Both the position numbers and the translations under genes were made by a program. Below the pieces are notes generated by a model. That model made no database searches and had not been told where the DNA came from. It worked only from the letters and a program-made list of their open reading frames with translations. This document shows, in pieces, positions 58,331 through 64,000 of a stretch of 64,000 nucleotides of DNA (its first letter is position 1; every line of letters begins with the position of its first letter). The stretch spans positions 102,193,388-102,257,387 of the forward strand of contig OY978525.1 of assembly GCA_963854835.1 (NCBI GenBank), in the 5' to 3' direction. The stretch comes from Megamerina dolium. Its lineage: Eukaryota; Arthropoda; Insecta; Diptera; Megamerinidae.

Positions 58331-60550
58331 TAAAAAGCAGGTTCTTCTAAATGAATCTCTAAATTTATTTTGTGCTAAGTATATCGCTATTATGCAATAC
58401 TCTTAAAAATTCTAATGTGATCACTAAAGCTATTTGTTATTATTATTATGAAATGTTATTTATGGCAATTATTTCAATTAAATTTTCTATCTGATTTATT
58501 CTATTTTATACGCATTAAAATTAAAATATAATTTTATAACGAAGAAAATGTAAATGAAAAAAAAAAAAATTGATATAATAAAATACAAAATAGGTATAAA
58601 TTTCAAATTAAAGCTAGTTCAAGACAGACAGCAAAAGCATAATACGAATAATTGGCTACGGCCTCCAACTGTGATTAGAGTATTGACTTTAGAACGCATA
58701 ACGAGGTATGAGGTATGTTTGTACGTACGTACACCGTGTGCTTCAAAAGTTTTCGGACTGGCTTTTTATTAATTATATATTAAATATAGCTGCATTAGGT
58801 GAATGAATATGAAATAATTATAGAATGAGAATAGCAAATAAATTAATACGATTTACAATAGAAAATGTTATTCAATTTGATAAAGGCTTTTCTAATGTTA
58901 AGCTTTAAATTACACGCAACAATACAATTAGTAATGATGACATAGTAAGAAAAGAAGAAGAAGCAGAAATTACAGAATCCGATATAAGCTAATGAATAAT
59001 GAATAAACAAAAAAAGCAATCAAAAGAGAAACAAATTTAAAGAAAAAGAAAACATGTAAAACATGTTTGAAAACTATTCAAATATAAAAACTATGATAAC
59101 AACTACAATAATATGAAAATTGAAAAACAAAAAAAAAACACAAATGAAAAATGCCGAAATTTTTTTTTTTTTTTCGTTCGAAAAATCGAAACGTAGACGA
59201 AGAAACATTTACTATATAATATAGCCGCATAACCTAAATTTATGAAATAAAAATTTAATCGTCGTTATCGTTGTTGTTTTAAAAATTCAAAACACCGACT
59301 GAGTGGTCCAGTAAAAATATATATTAATAAAAAACAACAACAGCAGCTGTTATTTTTTTTGTTTTTTTCCTTAATTACCTTTACAAATACTAGCAACAAA
59401 CACAAGAAAAAACAACAAAAATGAAGCAAATAAACAATCGAATGCATTCCAATACTCATAGCGTTAATGCTGTTGGCTTCATTTGCGCACGCGCAACCTT
59501 TTAACTAATCCAATAGCAGCAGCAGCAGCAACAACAACAACAACAATAGCTATTCACTACTGTTGCACGTTGATTTTGTTGTACAACTTGCTTGCTTACT
59601 TGAGCTTACTTGAGCTTACTGACATATTTCTATGTTTTGTGTTCGAAACCGCGCTACAAAACGTTAAATATTATATTTCTTTTTTTTTTTTCGTATTCCA
59701 ACTAAATAGTATTCATATATTTTCAGCTTATTACTATTTCTATGCGGTATGTAGGTATGTATGTATTTTCTTTCTTCGTCGTTTCATATAGTCAATGGAT
59801 AGATATGCTTTTATGTTTTCCGATAATGTTTATTACAAAATGAATTTAATCAAGTGAAATTTGTTGTTATTGTGGTTTTTTCAAAATATTTTTTTATTTT
59901 TTTTTTTCATTTTATGTTGAGCCCAACCTTCAAGCTTATACTCACTCATACGCTAAGTAGTGGTATGCATGGTATGCATATAAGCTTATGGTGTGGAGTT
60001 CTTAACTTCATACTCATATGTTGGTCAGGGTGTTAATCGATTTCCTTTTGATTCTATACTTGTGATTGTTTTTTTTTGGAAATTTTTCTATAATAAATTA
60101 GAATGTGCCACAATTAGTTGTAAGTAGATAATAGCATGTAAGCTATTTATATATGGCTTTCAGCATTCTTTATAATTTGTTTTCGTTTGTTTCTTTTTCT
60201 TATTCTCTTACTAATTTATTTAATAAATAATATTGTGGCTGAGACCTTTGTTGAACTAAGCAATTATAATTTAAATTAATTATATTTGTGGCAAAATGCA
60301 ATAATCGCTTAAGTCTATTTTATGAATTTCATGGAAGCAGAGTGTCTTAGTGAAAACAAAGAACTTAAATATAGGGTGTGTAACTATATTTGATAGGATT
60401 TTCAACAGAGATTATTATTAGCACTAAATTGCATCGAATAATGTCGCAACTATAAACATATTCTTTTAGCTCCGGACCACGTCAACTTTTATGCTTACAA
60501 ATCCCCCATGGACCTATTACGACAATCTTAAGTGCCAGAAATCATATGTG
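58331..60550. other. AT-rich sequence, no gene recognised
   Basis: CAG/CAA microsatellite at about 59513-59545, a duplicated CTTGAGCTTACTTGAGCTTA near 59599-59619, and T tracts. No gene. Confidence 0.5.
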
Positions 60551-60559
60551 ATGATATCT

Positions 60560-60895
60560 GGTCAGACAGACAAATCTACTGCAAAGCCGAATATCCATAA
60601 TTAGAAGGTGATGCTGTGTAATTAATGCATTCAGATAGGTATGGTCTATTATGAGCTGCGAGTGAAACCATGTGCAAGCTGTTAAAACCTGCTTGGAAAA
60701 TCGATTATGGGAAATCTTACCCCATACGCCGTATAGCCAAGACAATGCCGATGCTGACTACCACTTGTTTCGATTAATGCAGAATGTCTTGTTTGGCATA
60801 CACTTCACTTCAGTTAAAGGTATCAAAAAAGGAGACGTTCTTGTCCACAAATGATTGACGGTTCTATTTGGGATGGAATGCATGCGCTCACGAAA
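60560..60895 (+). mobile_element. Irritans-type mariner relic, centre deleted
   Basis: Reads STAKPNIHN and MVYYELRVKP, then jumps to LENRLWEILPHTPYSQDNAD, ADYHLFRLMQNVLFGIHFTS and VKGIKKGDVLVHK. These match the PNIHgKKVMLCIWWDQ.GVVYYELLKP and WEVLPHPpYSPDLAPSDYHLFRSMQH.L.GqHFTSVEEIKKW blocks of irritans mariners. Same group as the relic at 600-1180 but a different part survives. Confidence 0.75.
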
Positions 60896-62812
60896 AAAAG
60901 AACATTTTTTAAATAAAACAATTTTTCAAAATATAGCAATTTTTCAAAAAAAAAAGCAATTTTTTTAAATAAAGCCACAAATCAGGAAGAATCCTTTAAA
61001 ATATAAGTGCCCATATATTTGGTATTTCTAAATTTTGAAGCAATAAACTGTTTCTGAATGATCTGAAAAATGTTCTTAAATCTTATAAATATTTAGTTAA
61101 AATTTGTAGTTTAGTAAAATAGGTGTACAGCCTGCGTAAAGAAATTTTTAGCAATAGACTAAGAAAAATCGTACGGAACTGGATTCTTCTTCTTCAAGCA
61201 GAAATTTTTGACTTCGGCTTTACATTTCACCCTTCTAAATGTGATTTGTAAAGTTATTTACCGATTTTCAAACGGTTTTAGGTGCATTTCGTATGACAGC
61301 ATCCATTAGGGTTTAGGATAGGAGTAAGAAAATGCCCAGAAAATGTTAGAGAGAGAGAGAGAAAGAGCAAATGAATAGAAACCAAACATACGATAAATAT
61401 TACCCACTTACAGGCACTCTGAGAGCAGTGAAAACGAATTTTATTCAAACATATTATACATTTAACAGAGGAGCGCCGCCAAGGAGTGAAAATAGAGGGT
61501 AAATATGTTGCGAAAAAAAATGTTGTAAAGAAAAAATTAATGAAGGTCAGCCATACATTAACATTTACACTTCTAAAGGCGACTAGTGAGCAGTTACACA
61601 GAATATTATCGAATTGTGTTTCACTTTTTTAAACCTTGGCCTCGAGACGGAGCATTTTTTCACAATAACATCCCATTTTATTTGTAGCTCGTGTGTTTTT
61701 TAGGAAACCTCAAAAAATAGAGCGAACTAACGTACGAAAATTCAATTCTTAATTATCTTCACATATCACAAGTATATAAAATATAAAAAATAATAATAAA
61801 TGGAATCACATGAAAAAGCAACTAAGAAACAAAAAAAAAACAAAGAACTAATATTAATAATAATAATATAATAATAATATTTTTAATTTAATTCATGCGA
61901 ATTAAAAGCAGGAAGAAAAAAACAAGTGTTATTCTTATTGTTATTTCTCCATTCTTTCTTCTAAATTTGTTGTTAATAATGTTTCGTTTTTATATTTATT
62001 TTTGTATTTTGTTTGTTTTAATTTTTCAAAAACTCTTGTTCAACATAATGCTAAAAGTGTGAATGTGGCAATTCACAAAATATTAAATAATCGTTATTGC
62101 TGTCTATGTCTTGTAATAAGATTAATGAGTTCAATAACATACGAATATAACACATACAATATAATAAATAGTGTAGATATAGTAGGTATATCTATGTTAT
62201 GTGTCTATATGCAAATAATATAAGACGGTAAATTTTTAAAAGTAAAATGTATGAGTAGAAAAATTTTTTTTTCCAAAAATCTACAGTTTTATGTATATAG
62301 TATACATTTAGTATGTAGATAACATTCACAGTCGTAATAGTAGCATATTGCATAATATATGTAGTAAGAAATAATTTTTAAATGCACAATAAAATTTACA
62401 GATTTATACAGAAGCAATTATGGCAATTATGGTTTGTCAATGTATTAACTTAGTGGTTGGTCAAAGTTTGCCTCAATTTGAAAGAAATATTTTTTCAAAT
62501 ATTAGTAGGAATTAAGAAAGTTATAAATAAAATATGTCATTTTCAAGTTTTTAATATTTATAGATTTAATTTCGACTTAATTTTTCAACTTTAAAACATA
62601 ATGATTATGAGAAAATATTTTTCACACTATTAACAGGTCAACAAAAATTTGTCAAAATTATTACAATCAATTATGTCAATGCCTGAAGATATCGCAAAAT
62701 CGCATTTTCTATTATTTCATGTTCATTCATTATGATTATAGTTTTAGGATATTTAGTGTACTCGGGAGAATCGTATACTCTCGCCTGTACGTATGAGTAT
62801 AGTTGATCATAT
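60896..62812. other. AT-rich sequence, no gene recognised
   Basis: GA microsatellite at 61348-61362, AATAAT runs near 61850-61877. No supported gene. Confidence 0.5.
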
Positions 62813-63178
62813 TGTAACGAGTATCGATAGTTGGTTACTCATCACTATTATGAATGGCACGAATATTGGCAGCATCGAAACGAATGTCAACAAAACGAAA
62901 TAGGCGATAACCAGAACAAACCAACGAGAAAGAAAGAGAAGAATCTCGATAAAGGAAGATTCTGGAGTGTTGCCACAGAGTATAAATAGTACCAGCTGTT
63001 GACAAATGAATCAATCTAATTCCGAACGTCATTGCGCAAACATCGATACAGTATTAGAGGCAAAAGTTGCAAGTACATTAAAAGAGTTATTATAAATAGT
63101 TGATTGTAAATAGAGTTGATTAAATAAATTGTTGCTGTATATAGTTGTACAAAATAAATGTTGCAATTATTAATTACG
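62813..63178 (+). promoter_or_regulatory. LTR-like block with TATA box and poly(A) signals
   Basis: Starts TGTAACGAGTATCG as many gypsy-type fly LTRs do. TATAAATA lies at 62981-62988, with a possible initiator TCATT about 40 nt on (63029). AATAAA follows at 63123 and 63153, and TTACG ends the block near 63177. About 365 bp fits a solo LTR. The right end lacks an obvious ...CA and no internal retroelement sequence follows, so a cellular promoter is the alternative. Confidence 0.4.
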
Positions 63179-64000
63179 GAATCCATTGATCGAACAAGGT
63201 TAATTCAAATAGAATTAAACGCTCACAAAATAAAAAAAATAATTTTTTCAAGTAAAATCGGACATTAATTCTTGAAATAGGACAAAATTCAAACAATCTT
63301 AGACAAGTGTTGAATTAACATATGATTTTCAATTTTCTATCTAAATTCATTCATGCTACCATATCGCAAATACAATTTTTTTTTTGTTGATTATTTGTTG
63401 ATTACTTGTATGATTATTAAAAGTTAATAAAATAGAAATAAAAAAAAGCAATTATATCATACATACAAAATGTCGATTATGTCATTTCTTAACATTTTAA
63501 CAAACAATTACCTTAGCCTCTAGTACATACATGAATACATATTTTTGGTAATATCATATCATGTGATTTGAATAGTAGACTACAAAAGAAAGAAAAAAAA
63601 TATATATGCATGTTGTTATTTATTTCTTGTATTTTTACTATATTTTATTTGAATTTATTTACAATTTTTTCTCTTTAGCTGCATAAAAGCATAAAGCACG
63701 CTTTCAAAATGTCAACTTCCGCATAAAATTAAATGATATATGTGTATGAATTGTGAGTTTCTTGTTAAAATGTGATGTTTAACACATTTATTTTTTTTTT
63801 TTTCTTTCTTCTCTCTTTCTTTGAAATTTTGTTCATTTTACAAACTTTATATGCACAACATTATTTAAGTATTTATGTATGTTTTTATAAATATATATAT
63901 ATACATTTTTTTTTCTCTATTTAATATACATATAATATATTTGGTCATTATAATTTTAAATATTATTTTGATTCTTTTCTTTTGTGTTTTTTTTAAATTC
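63179..64000. other. AT-rich sequence to window end
   Basis: T tracts and ATATAT runs only; no gene seen. Confidence 0.5.

Overview
This window is AT-rich eukaryotic DNA from a higher fly (Diptera, Schizophora). The evidence is one clearly recognisable fly gene with canonical GT-AG introns, many of them 60-90 bp, set in a dense litter of fly-type transposon relics: several mariner lineages, LINEs, a tRNA-derived SINE and MITEs. The repeat mix makes me suspect a tephritid fruit fly, but that is an inference.

The one confident gene is a complete nine-exon coding region on the minus strand (24852-31315). It encodes a 703-residue RhoGAP protein of the ARHGAP18/28/40 family, the orthologue of Drosophila conundrum (conu). 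A non-coding 5' exon boundary at 31614 suggests that the promoter lies further right. Two of its introns have collected a SINE and two MITEs. Two further short spliced reading frames are candidates only: a 104-codon two-exon ORF at 8767-9166 (plus), and an N-terminally incomplete two-exon remnant at 20823-21101 (minus).

Layout. 0-6 kb: LINE tail, mariner relic, two SINEs in opposite orientation, and an RTE/BovB-like LINE split by a 438-bp insertion with a 14-bp target duplication. 8.5-19 kb: small candidate gene, SINEs, a 1.3-kb element with short inverted ends, a 1.85-kb element with ~298-bp internal repeats, and mariner relics. 19-24.5 kb: mostly featureless AT-rich sequence. 24.5-31.6 kb: conu. 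31.6-64 kb: probably intron or intergenic DNA, with TIR-bounded deleted mariners, a ~152-bp tandem array (37.2-38.3 kb), a second MITE copy, a possible piggyBac-like MITE, a LINE tail, paired SINEs, a degenerate repeat family and an LTR-like promoter block near 63 kb.

I found no rRNA, no credible functional tRNA gene, no CRISPR array and no bacterial-type operon. The most interesting content is the transposon ecology: a SINE family with two alternative 3' tails, one ending in a TTAGG-like pentamer, and several small non-autonomous families that may be undescribed.
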